A stretch of 64,000 bases of DNA, taken from the NCBI GenBank assembly GCA_029779535.1, contig JAKPAG010000054.1:1-64000 (forward strand), in the 5' to 3' direction. Of the stretch, positions 1 to 7,659 are shown piece after piece. Each line of letters begins with the position of its first letter. Position 1 is the first letter of the stretch. The DNA is from Pseudomonadota bacterium. Its GTDB lineage: Bacteria; Pseudomonadota; Alphaproteobacteria; Sphingomonadales; Sphingomonadaceae. The translations under genes were made by a program, and so were the position numbers. Under the pieces are notes generated by a model, which was given only the letters and a program-made list of their open reading frames with translations, was not told the DNA's origin and searched no databases.

Positions 1-124
1 TCGGAGCCGTGCTGCGGCCGATCTCGCGAGCATCGAACGCAGCCTCGAGAAAACGCACATATTCTTCGGCCCCATCGGCGAAGATGTAAGGTGTTACTAC
101 GCCAAAGCCTTCAGGCACATGCAT
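1..124 (-). CDS. VOC (glyoxalase/PhnB-like) family protein, 5' fragment
   Basis: Only the first 41 codons are present; the gene runs off the left edge of the window. The reading from ATG at 124 begins MHVPEGFGVVTPYIFADG and continues with an EEYVRFLEAAFDA segment. This matches the opening beta strand and helix of PhnB-like VOC proteins, which typically read V-T-P-Y-L then an F-Y-x-x-A-F-G-A helix. A GGAGA ribosome-binding sequence lies about 7 nt before the ATG, which supports this start. The enzyme activity and the metal ligands cannot be judged from the fragment. The assignment rests on the N-terminal pattern only. Confidence 0.6.
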   Translation of the reverse strand, partial: MHVPEGFGVVTPYIFADGAEEYVRFLEAAFDAREIGRSTAP

Positions 125-190
125 CGACCGTCTCCAACCAGCGACCACACTCTGGCGGCATCGGTAACGTTGTCAATCGACTGATTGGGT

Positions 191-219
191 TTGGACCCTA
201 GTGTAAATATTTTGATAAT
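191..219 (+). promoter_or_regulatory. Sigma-70-like promoter for the secreted Gly-rich protein
   Basis: TTGGAC (191-196) and GATAAT (214-219) are separated by exactly 17 bp in an AT-rich pocket that stands out from the GC-rich surroundings. Transcription would begin near 226, giving a leader of roughly 95 nt before the ATG at 322. This is a consensus match by eye only. Confidence 0.5.
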
Positions 220-321
220 AATTCCCCAGTTTCCTAGGTGACGATTGGGCCCCTTTGCCAGTTCATAGGGTTTCCGGTGGACGCAAGCCTCGGAGAGGAA
301 ACGATTATTAGGGGATATCTC

Positions 322-1116
322 ATGCGCAAGATTGCACTGGCGGCGACCACCGCCCTCGTGGTTCAAGGCCTCCTGATCAGCTCGGCACCGCTTGCCGCTG
401 CCGATATCTCGGTTCCTGCAGCCCAGCTTTCCGATGCCCAGTCGACCTGCAACAGCCTATTGAAGCCGAACAGCAATTCGGGCTTCGTTACCGCCCCGAT
501 CAACGGCCGTGCAGTGCTGGTCAACCACTCCCAGACCGAAGAACTGATTTCGGGCCCGACGCTGATCGGCGATCCGGTCTACAGCAACATCAGCTTCGAA
601 GACTTCAGCGTAAACGGCCATGCCGGCAACATCTGGGCGACGCCGACTGCACACACCCGCACCTGGTCTGACAGCGTTTCGGTCTTCCGCATCCACATCG
701 AAGACACCTACAACTACACCTTCGACTGCAAGGTCTGGAAGACGATCACCAACAAGAGCGGCACCAAGGAAGTGGTTCCGCCCGACCAGCAGTCCTATGG
801 CCACACCACGTCCACCTGGATCGTGACCACGGAATATGACGAAGAACGCCACACCGGTCCGGTGAGCGAAACCGGCAGCTGGCCGCAGGGTGACAGCACG
901 CTGGTCTGCAATCGTCCGCAGGGCATCTGGACCCAGCAGAACGGCTTCACCGGCGAATGTTCCGACGACGCTAATGTGGCGGCCGGTGGTGACCTGGTTG
1001 ATCTGCTGAACGGCAACAGCGGAGGCAACGGCGGTGGTTCCGGAAATGGCGGCAGCAACTCGGGCGGTGGCGGCAACGGCGGCGGCAATGGCGGTGGCGG
1101 CAAGCCCAAAGGGTAA
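322..1116 (+). CDS. Secreted protein with Gly/Asn-rich C-terminal tail, function unknown
   Basis: This is a 264-aa protein. I chose ATG 322 rather than the in-frame ATG at 238 because it opens a textbook signal peptide (MRKIALAATTALVVQGLLIS, then SAPLAAA) and is preceded by an AGGGG sequence. The mature part has four cysteines (in STC, FDC, LVC and GEC contexts), enough for two disulfides, which fits an exported protein. The middle is rich in Thr, Ser and Tyr and looks beta-structured. The last ~35 residues are almost only Gly, Asn and Ser, ending in KPKG. I recognise no family. It is monocistronic, with its own promoter and a strong terminator. A surface or extracellular role is inferred from the signal peptide alone. 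Confidence 0.75.
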   Translation: MRKIALAATTALVVQGLLISSAPLAAADISVPAAQLSDAQSTCNSLLKPNSNSGFVTAPINGRAVLVNHSQTEELISGPTLIGDPVYSNISFEDFSVNGHAGNIWATPTAHTRTWSDSVSVFRIHIEDTYNYTFDCKVWKTITNKSGTKEVVPPDQQSYGHTTSTWIVTTEYDEERHTGPVSETGSWPQGDSTLVCNRPQGIWTQQNGFTGECSDDANVAAGGDLVDLLNGNSGGNGGGSGNGGSNSGGGGNGGGNGGGGKPKG

Positions 1117-1143
1117 CTAAACCCTGGTCAGACAATCGATTTG

Positions 1144-1176
1144 GGGCGGCGCGGTTTCGATCGCGCCGCCCTTTTT
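1144..1176 (+). terminator. Rho-independent terminator
   Basis: GGGCGGCGCG (1144-1153) pairs perfectly with CGCGCCGCCC (1162-1171) around an 8-nt loop and is followed by TTTTT. It lies 28 bp past the stop of the secreted Gly-rich protein and before the end of the convergent TonB receptor gene. Confidence 0.85.
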
Positions 1177-1220
1177 AACATGGGCCCAAGACCGCGCCGA
1201 CTTGATCAAGCGCCGCGAAT

Positions 1221-3788
1221 TCAGAAGGTCTTGCGCAGGGCCAAAGTCACGGTCCGGCCGCGCGGATCAAGCAGCGCAGGTTGATAACGCAGCGGGGTCA
1301 GCCCTGAACCATCGCGAACGCGTTGGCGGCGATCGGTGACATTATCGACATTGAGCGTCAGGCGCAGCCCCTTGGCCCATGCCTGATCCGGCGCAAAAGT
1401 GCCGACATCGGCCCACAGCCGGAGGTCAAGGCGAGACAGCGAAGCAAAATGCAGGTCTGTCACGGTCGGCACGGCCCCGGCGCGAATCTGCGATGGGCCG
1501 CGCCAATTGCCATCAATGTCCAGACCGAACCCGCGGCCGCTCAGCCGCAGTTCCAGGTCAAGCGCATGGCGCGACACCCCCCCACCATAGCCGGTCGCCC
1601 CGCCGTTCAGGAGGTCGATCACCGGCAGCCCGGCACGCGCCTGGCGGGTGCTGCTGATCACCCAAGTATGGTACAACCCGCCATCAATCCGCCAGGCGCT
1701 GGCGCTGCCTTTCAGCCCGCCGGCGCTTGCCGCCTTGGTCTTGCCGAACTGATGCCGCAGGCGCAGCCCCCAGCGAAGCTGCTCGCGCCAGTCGCGCGCA
1801 AAGGTTACCGAACGGGCATCGACACGGGTCAGCAGGCCATTGGCATCACGCTGGTAACGGTCCGGAAAAGCCGCCTGCACGTCCGCGCTAACTGGCGGCA
1901 ATGCGGCGGTCGCATCTCGGCTGCGCTGACGGACATAGTCGGCGACCAGATGCAGGTTGAATTTGTCGAACGGCTGCAGATCGCCGCCAAGTCGCCAGGT
2001 GCGCCGCCGTTCAGGCCGAAGCTGCGGGTTCCCACCGCTGATCATGTCAACTGCAACCGTCTCGTTGCGAAGGAAGTCATAGACCCGAACCCCGCCGGTC
2101 ACGACGATCGCATCCGACAGGATCTGTGCCGATGGCGGCACTTCCTCGACGCTGTAAAGCGCGTTGAATGACAGTTGGTCCGACGGGCGCCATAGCATCC
2201 CGGCCGAAACGCTGGGCAGCGTCCCGACCTGGCTGGCATGGCGAAAACCGGCGCTGAGGTTGAGCTGCACCGCCCCCACCCCGCCCTTTCCAGCGGCCAG
2301 CAGAGGCAGGTCGAGTCCGGCCAGGCCATTGACCTCGTCCCGCCCGAAGGCAGTGCTGCGCGGCAATCCATTCAGGACGGTATCGGCATGGTTGCGGTCA
2401 AGCGACCCGCCCAGCCGCAGGTTCACGCGCGCTGCGCCAGCCGGCAGACGGAATATCGGCCCGGAAACCATCAATTGTGCCATCGCCGCGTCCGATCGGC
2501 TGTTCGACAGGTCCGAACGCATTGCCCCGAGCAAAACGGACGGCAAGGTTGCAAAGGGATTGACGCTGCCCGCCAGCAGCCCCGCTTCCAGCCCGGTCAG
2601 ATCCGCCCCGCGCTCGCTCGTGGTGCGCGAAGTTCGGCGGGTGTAGCTGCCGGTAAGGGTAAAGCGCCATTCCCCTCGCGTGGTGTTGTAAGTGCCGCCA
2701 GCGGAGAAATTGCCCGCTCGGCGATTCTGCTCCAGCGCCGGACCGAAATACCGTGCCAGCAGCACGTCCTGGCTGAACGGCGTGAACGGCGAAGTGTACG
2801 GCAGGCGCAGCAAGCCCCCCGCTGCGCCCAGCTTCGCCTGGCCATCGGCAAGGTCGGCGCGCAGGTTGAGCGACAGAGTGCTGCGCGGCGACAGGTTGCG
2901 CAGCAGGGCAAGGTTCGTCGACAATTGCCGCACTCGCGGCAACAGCGAACGAAAGCTTCCCATCGGCGAACGATTGGCCCGGTTGGCGGTGCCAACAAAG
3001 TCCGCCAATACCGGATTGGCCTTGCCTGCCGGTATGCCCGCGACGGTGACCGGATAGCCCGTCATTGCGCTGAGCGCCGGATCAATCTGGCTGCCGAAGC
3101 CCGCCGCCTGGACATTCCCGGTCAAATCATAGGGAATGCCCGCATCCAGCGCGGTATCAATCCCGCGTTCGTCCTCGTCCAGCTCCTGTTCCATGTGCCC
3201 GCGAACCGTCCAGGTCGTGCGGTTGCCATTGCGAATGCGGGTATAACCCAGTTCAGCGGAGCTGTTCGCCGCCCCTCCCGCAGTCGCCTGGCCGGCCTCG
3301 CCACTGAAGCTTGCCTGCTTGAATTCAGGCTTGATGACCACATTGATCACGCGGCGATCAGGAGTCTGCCCGAACCGAGTGGCAAATTGCGGCGAGAGCA
3401 ACTGGATCTTGGCCACCGCTTCGGTTGGCAAGGTCGAAATATCGCCAATCCCGCTTACCGGCTTGCCGTTGACCAGCACCACCGGCTCATCGCCATTAAG
3501 GTCCGAACCGATATCGTCGAGCAACTCGCCCACGGTGTTGCGCCCATATCCGGCGATCTCACCCTCGCCGAGCTCATCCTCATTCAGGATGCCTTCAAGC
3601 GAGCCATCGTTGCGCAGGCCGAAGACCACGATCTCGCGTGCATCAGGCGGCCCCTGGTCCTGTCCAACCTGATCGGAGTCCGCCTCGCTCTCGGCGGCAG
3701 AGGTTGCTGAAATCGCTCTTTCCGGCGCAACCAGAACGGCCGCCGCCCCCAGCAGGGTGGACAGGAAACGAAAAGGGCCCCCGGACAT
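1221..3788 (-). CDS. TonB-dependent outer-membrane receptor (plug plus barrel)
   Basis: This 855-aa outer-membrane transporter would import an unknown ligand using TonB energy. The start was set at ATG 3788, which gives a signal peptide (MSGGPFRFLSTLLGAAAVLV..AISA) and has AGGG upstream; a GTG at 3824 would add 12 residues. A TonB-box-like EIVVFG follows the signal peptide. The plug domain (about residues 75-160) contains VLVNGKPV and the VINVVIKPEF end. The rest is the 22-strand barrel, ending in the outer-membrane signature LALRKTF with terminal Phe. It is a paralogue of the receptor at 10918-13410: the plug and the last 200 residues correspond closely. It lies 54 bp downstream of the ornithine decarboxylase gene on the same strand and may be co-transcribed. 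The substrate cannot be read from sequence. Confidence 0.85.
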   Translation of the reverse strand: MSGGPFRFLSTLLGAAAVLVAPERAISATSAAESEADSDQVGQDQGPPDAREIVVFGLRNDGSLEGILNEDELGEGEIAGYGRNTVGELLDDIGSDLNGDEPVVLVNGKPVSGIGDISTLPTEAVAKIQLLSPQFATRFGQTPDRRVINVVIKPEFKQASFSGEAGQATAGGAANSSAELGYTRIRNGNRTTWTVRGHMEQELDEDERGIDTALDAGIPYDLTGNVQAAGFGSQIDPALSAMTGYPVTVAGIPAGKANPVLADFVGTANRANRSPMGSFRSLLPRVRQLSTNLALLRNLSPRSTLSLNLRADLADGQAKLGAAGGLLRLPYTSPFTPFSQDVLLARYFGPALEQNRRAGNFSAGGTYNTTRGEWRFTLTGSYTRRTSRTTSERGADLTGLEAGLLAGSVNPFATLPSVLLGAMRSDLSNSRSDAAMAQLMVSGPIFRLPAGAARVNLRLGGSLDRNHADTVLNGLPRSTAFGRDEVNGLAGLDLPLLAAGKGGVGAVQLNLSAGFRHASQVGTLPSVSAGMLWRPSDQLSFNALYSVEEVPPSAQILSDAIVVTGGVRVYDFLRNETVAVDMISGGNPQLRPERRRTWRLGGDLQPFDKFNLHLVADYVRQRSRDATAALPPVSADVQAAFPDRYQRDANGLLTRVDARSVTFARDWREQLRWGLRLRHQFGKTKAASAGGLKGSASAWRIDGGLYHTWVISSTRQARAGLPVIDLLNGGATGYGGGVSRHALDLELRLSGRGFGLDIDGNWRGPSQIRAGAVPTVTDLHFASLSRLDLRLWADVGTFAPDQAWAKGLRLTLNVDNVTDRRQRVRDGSGLTPLRYQPALLDPRGRTVTLALRKTF

Positions 3789-3842
3789 GCCTGGGACCCT
3801 AAACGTTAACCAAAAATTCGTCACCCATTATCGGGGAAAAAA

Positions 3843-5072
3843 TCAGCGCAGTGACACCACGTTGTCGCTGTGGCGCGGATCACGGCGGTCGCCCCGGTAC
3901 TGGCTGGCCATCGGCTCGTCGCCGGTTTCAACCGCGTGTGCCTGGCCAAAGCCGTTGAACGCGGTCTTCATCGCCGCGCCATAGGCGCCCAGCATACCGA
4001 CCTCGATATAGTCGCCCGGCTGGATGTCGGCCGGAAGCTGGAACGGGCCTTCCATATAGTCGGCATCGTCGCAGGTCGGACCATAGAAGGCGAATTCGCC
4101 TTCCGCCTCGCCGCGCGCGTCGTTCAGGCAGCGCACCGGGAAACGCCAGCCAACGTGGGCCGCGTCATAGAGTGCGCCGTAAGCGCCGTCGTTGATGTAC
4201 AGCTCATTGCCACGGCGGCGTTCGACCCGCACGATCATCGAATTGTATTCCGCGCACAGCGCCCGGCCGGGTTCGCACCACAGTTCCGACGAGTACGACA
4301 CCGGCAGCGATTCCGCCGCGCGGTAAATCGCGCCGAAATAGTCTTCGAGCGGCGGCGGTTCCATGCCCGGGTAGATCGAGGGGAAGCCCCCGCCGACATC
4401 GATGATGTCGACCGTGACCGAGGCATCGACAATCGCCGCACGGACGCGCTCCATCGCCTGGACATAGGCGAACGGGGTCATCGCCTGGCTGCCAACGTGG
4501 AAGCAGATGCCGAGGCTGTCCGCGACCTGGCGGGTCGCCTGGAGCAGCGGTGCGGCATCGGCCAGGTCCACCCCGAACTTCGAGGCGAGGCTGAGCTCCG
4601 AATAGTCGGACGAGACACGCAGGCGCACGCACAGGGCCAGGTCTTCCGCCCCGCCGGTCGCCGCGACGATCTTGTCGAGTTCCTCATGGCTGTCGAGGCT
4701 GAAGGTGCGCACACCATGCTCGGCATAGGCTTCGGCAATCGCCGCCTGGCTCTTGATCGGGTGCATGAAGCACAGGGTCGCTTCGGGCAGCGTGCCACGC
4801 ACCAGCCGCACCTCGGCAATCGAGGCAACGTCGTAATGCGTCACGCCCGCGTCCCACAGCACTCGGAGCAGTTCCGGCGAGGGATTGGCCTTGACCGCAT
4901 AGAGCGACTTGCCCGGGAACTTCTCGACAAAGAAGCGGGCGGCTCGCGCGGCGGCGTGCGGGCGATTGAGGATGACAGGTTCGTCGGGCGAAAGGGCGCG
5001 AACTACTGCCGGTGCGTCAGGATAGCTGTGCAACTCAAGGGACCCCCAATAGGCCTTGCGGCCAGGTAACAC
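3843..5072 (-). CDS. Ornithine (or lysine/ornithine) decarboxylase, fold-type III PLP enzyme
   Basis: This cytosolic enzyme decarboxylates ornithine to putrescine, the first polyamine step. Its 409 aa carry the alanine-racemase-fold ODC motifs in order: PLP lysine in YAVKAN (Lys about 61), HVGSQ, the phosphate-binding GGGFP, EPGR, and the C-terminal GPTCDDAD with the catalytic Cys and Asp that distinguish ornithine/lysine decarboxylases from DapDC. The first possible start is GTG 5072, just after an in-frame stop. A TTG at 5033 preceded by GGGGG would give LHSYPD.., closer to usual ODC N-termini, so the true start is uncertain. Its own promoter is visible upstream. Neighbouring genes for carboxyspermidine synthesis support a role in spermidine formation. 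Lysine decarboxylation is an alternative substrate. Confidence 0.88.
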   Translation of the reverse strand: MLPGRKAYWGSLELHSYPDAPAVVRALSPDEPVILNRPHAAARAARFFVEKFPGKSLYAVKANPSPELLRVLWDAGVTHYDVASIAEVRLVRGTLPEATLCFMHPIKSQAAIAEAYAEHGVRTFSLDSHEELDKIVAATGGAEDLALCVRLRVSSDYSELSLASKFGVDLADAAPLLQATRQVADSLGICFHVGSQAMTPFAYVQAMERVRAAIVDASVTVDIIDVGGGFPSIYPGMEPPPLEDYFGAIYRAAESLPVSYSSELWCEPGRALCAEYNSMIVRVERRRGNELYINDGAYGALYDAAHVGWRFPVRCLNDARGEAEGEFAFYGPTCDDADYMEGPFQLPADIQPGDYIEVGMLGAYGAAMKTAFNGFGQAHAVETGDEPMASQYRGDRRDPRHSDNVVSLR

Positions 5073-5126
5073 GAAGACGAGGCTGCCTTGCGGTTATTGG
5101 AAGTCCCCTTGGGGCAGCGGATGGTC

Positions 5127-5154
5127 CCTATAGTCCGCCCACCCTGAACTGCAA
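5127..5154 (-). promoter_or_regulatory. Promoter of the ornithine decarboxylase gene
   Basis: Read on the minus strand, TTGCAG (5154-5149) and TATAGG (5132-5127) are spaced by 16 bp. The predicted transcript begins near 5120. The ~48-nt leader contains a CCCCAAGGGG palindrome and the first of two copies of CCGCAAGGC (5085-5093 and 5053-5061). This is a match by eye. Confidence 0.5.
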
Positions 5155-5183
5155 GTGAAAACGCGCCCTTTGGCAGGGGCAAA

Positions 5184-6425
5184 TCAACCATTCTGCAGGT
5201 GCTGTGCGACGGCCCGAAAGGCTGGCAGGCTGACCGGATCATTGCCGCTTCCGGCCGCGATCGGATGCGAGCCAAATCGGGCAATTACAAGCTCTGCCGC
5301 AGGGTCGATATAGATCGTCTGGCCATGGATTCCGCGTGCGGAAAAGGCCCCGGTATTGCCCGGCATCATCCACCACTGGCTGCGGTATGAACCTTCGGGA
5401 AGGTAGGTGTAACCGGCCGGAGCGAAGGCCGCGCGGCTGCCCCCCGCACGAATCGATTCGACCGCGGCTGCGTGGATTGCCTGGCCGGCATGGCCCTGCC
5501 CGTTCAGGCGCATCGCCTCGCCGAAACGGGCCAGGTCGCGCAGCACCGGATTGAGCCCGCCCCCGGCGAATGGCATGCCAGTGGGATCGAGCAGGAAATC
5601 GGCGTCCTGTTCCATCCCCAGTGGCTGCCAGATGCGCTCGCTCATCACCTGGTCGAGTCGCTTGCCTTCACTTCGGGCGACGATCCAGCCGAGCACTTCG
5701 GTGTTGCAGGTGCGGTAGGTGAAGCGCTCCCCATGCTCGCCCTGCTTGCGCACCGTGGGAAGGAAGGCATAGACGTCGCCCGGCCCGGCATAACCGGGTG
5801 CGCGCGGGGTCAGCCCCAGGGCGTTGCTCATCGCCCCGATCCCGGAATTGGCGTCGGTATAGTCCTCGCTGAAATCGAGCGCGGTGGTCATGTCCATCAC
5901 CTGCCGCAACGTGGCGTCGGCAAAGCCGCTGCGGGCGAGTTCGGGCAGCAGGTCGGCTATCGGCGCGGCGGGGTCGAGCCGTCCTTCCTGGACCAGCATT
6001 TCGGCAATCGTGCCGACGAAGCTTTTGGTTACGGAGAAGGCGATGTGCGGTGTGTCGCGCCGGGTCGTGCCGAAATACCGCTCATAAATCACCGTGCCCC
6101 GGTGCAGCACCAGGATCGCATCGGTGAAATTGGCGGCCAGCGATTCGCCCCAGGTCAACTCGCGCCCGTCATCCAGCGTGGTGAAGCGCAGCGCATCGAG
6201 ATCGTCGCGCAGCGACACCGGTAGTTCCCAGACCGCATTGCCCCGCCCGACCCGCGCCGAGGGGAGAAACTCGCGCATCCGGGAAAAGGCATGGCGGTGG
6301 GTCGGAAACCGCATGTGATCGGCCCGCGCCCAGGCCAGCCGCTTGCCGGGCGGCGGGGGCAAGCCCTCCATCCAGCCCATGGTCTTGGGATCACTGGTAT
6401 GGGCGTCGAGAATCCGGTCCGGCAT
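5184..6425 (-). CDS. Serine hydrolase of the class C beta-lactamase / 6-aminohexanoate-dimer hydrolase (NylB) family
   Basis: This 413-aa penicillin-recognising-fold hydrolase uses the Ser-x-x-Lys motif SVTK (Ser131, Lys134) and a Tyr-x-x-x-Asn element (Tyr237, Asn241). An HG (IHGQ, near residue 370) replaces the KTG triad of beta-lactamases. The sequence around SVTKSFVGT resembles NylB and EstB rather than AmpC. No signal peptide is visible, so a cytosolic amidase or esterase is more likely than a beta-lactamase. A strong GGGGGAG ribosome site precedes the ATG at 6425. It sits 34 bp downstream of the carboxyspermidine decarboxylase gene in the same orientation, so it is probably the last gene of that operon. 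A link to polyamine amides is inference from position only. Confidence 0.82.
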   Translation of the reverse strand: MPDRILDAHTSDPKTMGWMEGLPPPPGKRLAWARADHMRFPTHRHAFSRMREFLPSARVGRGNAVWELPVSLRDDLDALRFTTLDDGRELTWGESLAANFTDAILVLHRGTVIYERYFGTTRRDTPHIAFSVTKSFVGTIAEMLVQEGRLDPAAPIADLLPELARSGFADATLRQVMDMTTALDFSEDYTDANSGIGAMSNALGLTPRAPGYAGPGDVYAFLPTVRKQGEHGERFTYRTCNTEVLGWIVARSEGKRLDQVMSERIWQPLGMEQDADFLLDPTGMPFAGGGLNPVLRDLARFGEAMRLNGQGHAGQAIHAAAVESIRAGGSRAAFAPAGYTYLPEGSYRSQWWMMPGNTGAFSARGIHGQTIYIDPAAELVIARFGSHPIAAGSGNDPVSLPAFRAVAQHLQNG

Positions 6426-6459
6426 GCTGCTCCCCCTTCTGGTCTGGGGGCAGCATGCC

Positions 6460-7659
6460 TCAGCTCAGCCGGTCGCGGAAGTCCTCGTAACCAAAGCGCT
6501 TGATGCATTCGAGGCTGTCGGTTGCACTGTCCCACAGCCAGATCGATGGCAGCGGCACCCCGTTGAATGTGGTGGTCTTGACCATCGAGTAATGCGCCTG
6601 GTCGAGGAACGCGAAGCGCTGGCCGACCTCGGGGCCATTGGGGAAGCGATAGTCGCCAATCACATCGCCCGCCAGGCACGATGGCCCGCCCAGCCGCACC
6701 GCGCCGCCGGCAGTCTCGTCGATGTCGGTATCGATCTGCGGCAGTTCTCCCAGCATGGCGGGGCGATAGGGCGCTTCGAGTACGTCGGGCATGTGGCAGG
6801 TCGCGGAAATGTCGGTAATCGCGATCGGCATTCCGTTCCACGCGGTATCCAGCACCGTGCCGACCAGGATCCCGGCGTCGAGCGCCACCGCCTCGCCGGG
6901 TTCGAGGTAGATTTCCGCGCCGGTGTCCTCGGCCATGTCGCGCAGGAATTCGACCAGCTCATCGCGCTGGTAATCGGCGCGGGTGATGTGGTGCCCGCCG
7001 CCCAGGTTGATCCACTTGAACTGGCCGAACCACGGCTCGAGATAGTCGAACGCCACGTCCCAGGTGCGGCGCAGCGGTTCGAAGTCCTGTTCGCACAGGG
7101 TATGCATGTGGATGCCGTCGATCAGGGCGACATGCTCGTCGGTCAGCTGGTCGATCGGGAAGCCCAGGCGCGAGTGCGGCGCGCAAGGGTCATAGCGCGG
7201 CACTTCGCCTTCGGGGTGCAGCGGATTGACGCGCAGGCCGATGTCGAACCGCTCCCCCCGCGCCCGTGCCGCCTCGATGATCGCGCTGCACCGCACGATC
7301 TGCTGCGGCGAATTGAAGATCACGTGATCCGACAGTTGCAGGATCTCGTCGAGGTCCTCCGGCTTGTAGGCCGCCGAGTAGGTCGCGATTTCGCCGTCGT
7401 AGAACTCGCTGGCCAGCCGCGCTTCCCACAGGCCCGAAGTGCAGACCCCGTCGAGGTATTCGCCCACGATCGACGCGGTCGACCACATCGAGAACGCCTT
7501 GAGCGCCGATAGCAGCTTGATCCCCGCCCGGTCGCGCACATCGGCCAGGATCGACAGGTTCTGCCGCAGCCGCGCGGCATCGACCACGAAGCTGGGGCTG
7601 TCGACGCGGCTGAGGTCGAAGTGGGCAAAGGCCCCCGGATCGCCGGCTCTGGTTTCCAT
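6460..7659 (-). CDS. nspC: Carboxynorspermidine/carboxyspermidine decarboxylase
   Basis: This enzyme removes the carboxyl group from carboxyspermidine (or carboxynorspermidine) to give spermidine (norspermidine). It is a type III PLP enzyme of 399 aa. Visible motifs are the PLP lysine in LSALKAFS (Lys54), GLRVNP, SRLG, HMHTLCEQ, LGGGHH, EPGE, and the family-typical SATCHMPDVLE and CLAGDVIGDY with the catalytic Cys. I placed the start at ATG 7659, not the in-frame ATG at 7698, because METRAGD.. is the usual N-terminus length. It also creates a TGATG junction in which the upstream gene's stop overlaps this start by one base, implying translational coupling to the dehydrogenase. Together the two enzymes form the alternative (non-SpeE) spermidine pathway. 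Confidence 0.92.
   Translation of the reverse strand: METRAGDPGAFAHFDLSRVDSPSFVVDAARLRQNLSILADVRDRAGIKLLSALKAFSMWSTASIVGEYLDGVCTSGLWEARLASEFYDGEIATYSAAYKPEDLDEILQLSDHVIFNSPQQIVRCSAIIEAARARGERFDIGLRVNPLHPEGEVPRYDPCAPHSRLGFPIDQLTDEHVALIDGIHMHTLCEQDFEPLRRTWDVAFDYLEPWFGQFKWINLGGGHHITRADYQRDELVEFLRDMAEDTGAEIYLEPGEAVALDAGILVGTVLDTAWNGMPIAITDISATCHMPDVLEAPYRPAMLGELPQIDTDIDETAGGAVRLGGPSCLAGDVIGDYRFPNGPEVGQRFAFLDQAHYSMVKTTTFNGVPLPSIWLWDSATDSLECIKRFGYEDFRDRLS

Noticed and set aside
2..184. A plus-strand frame at the left edge ending TGA at 184
   Set aside because: The opposite strand reads as a VOC-family N-terminus with a good ribosome site, so the plus frame is its shadow.
5184..6425. A true class C beta-lactamase for the serine hydrolase
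   Set aside because: No signal peptide, no KTG motif and a sequence pattern closer to NylB/EstB; the resistance reading is not supported.
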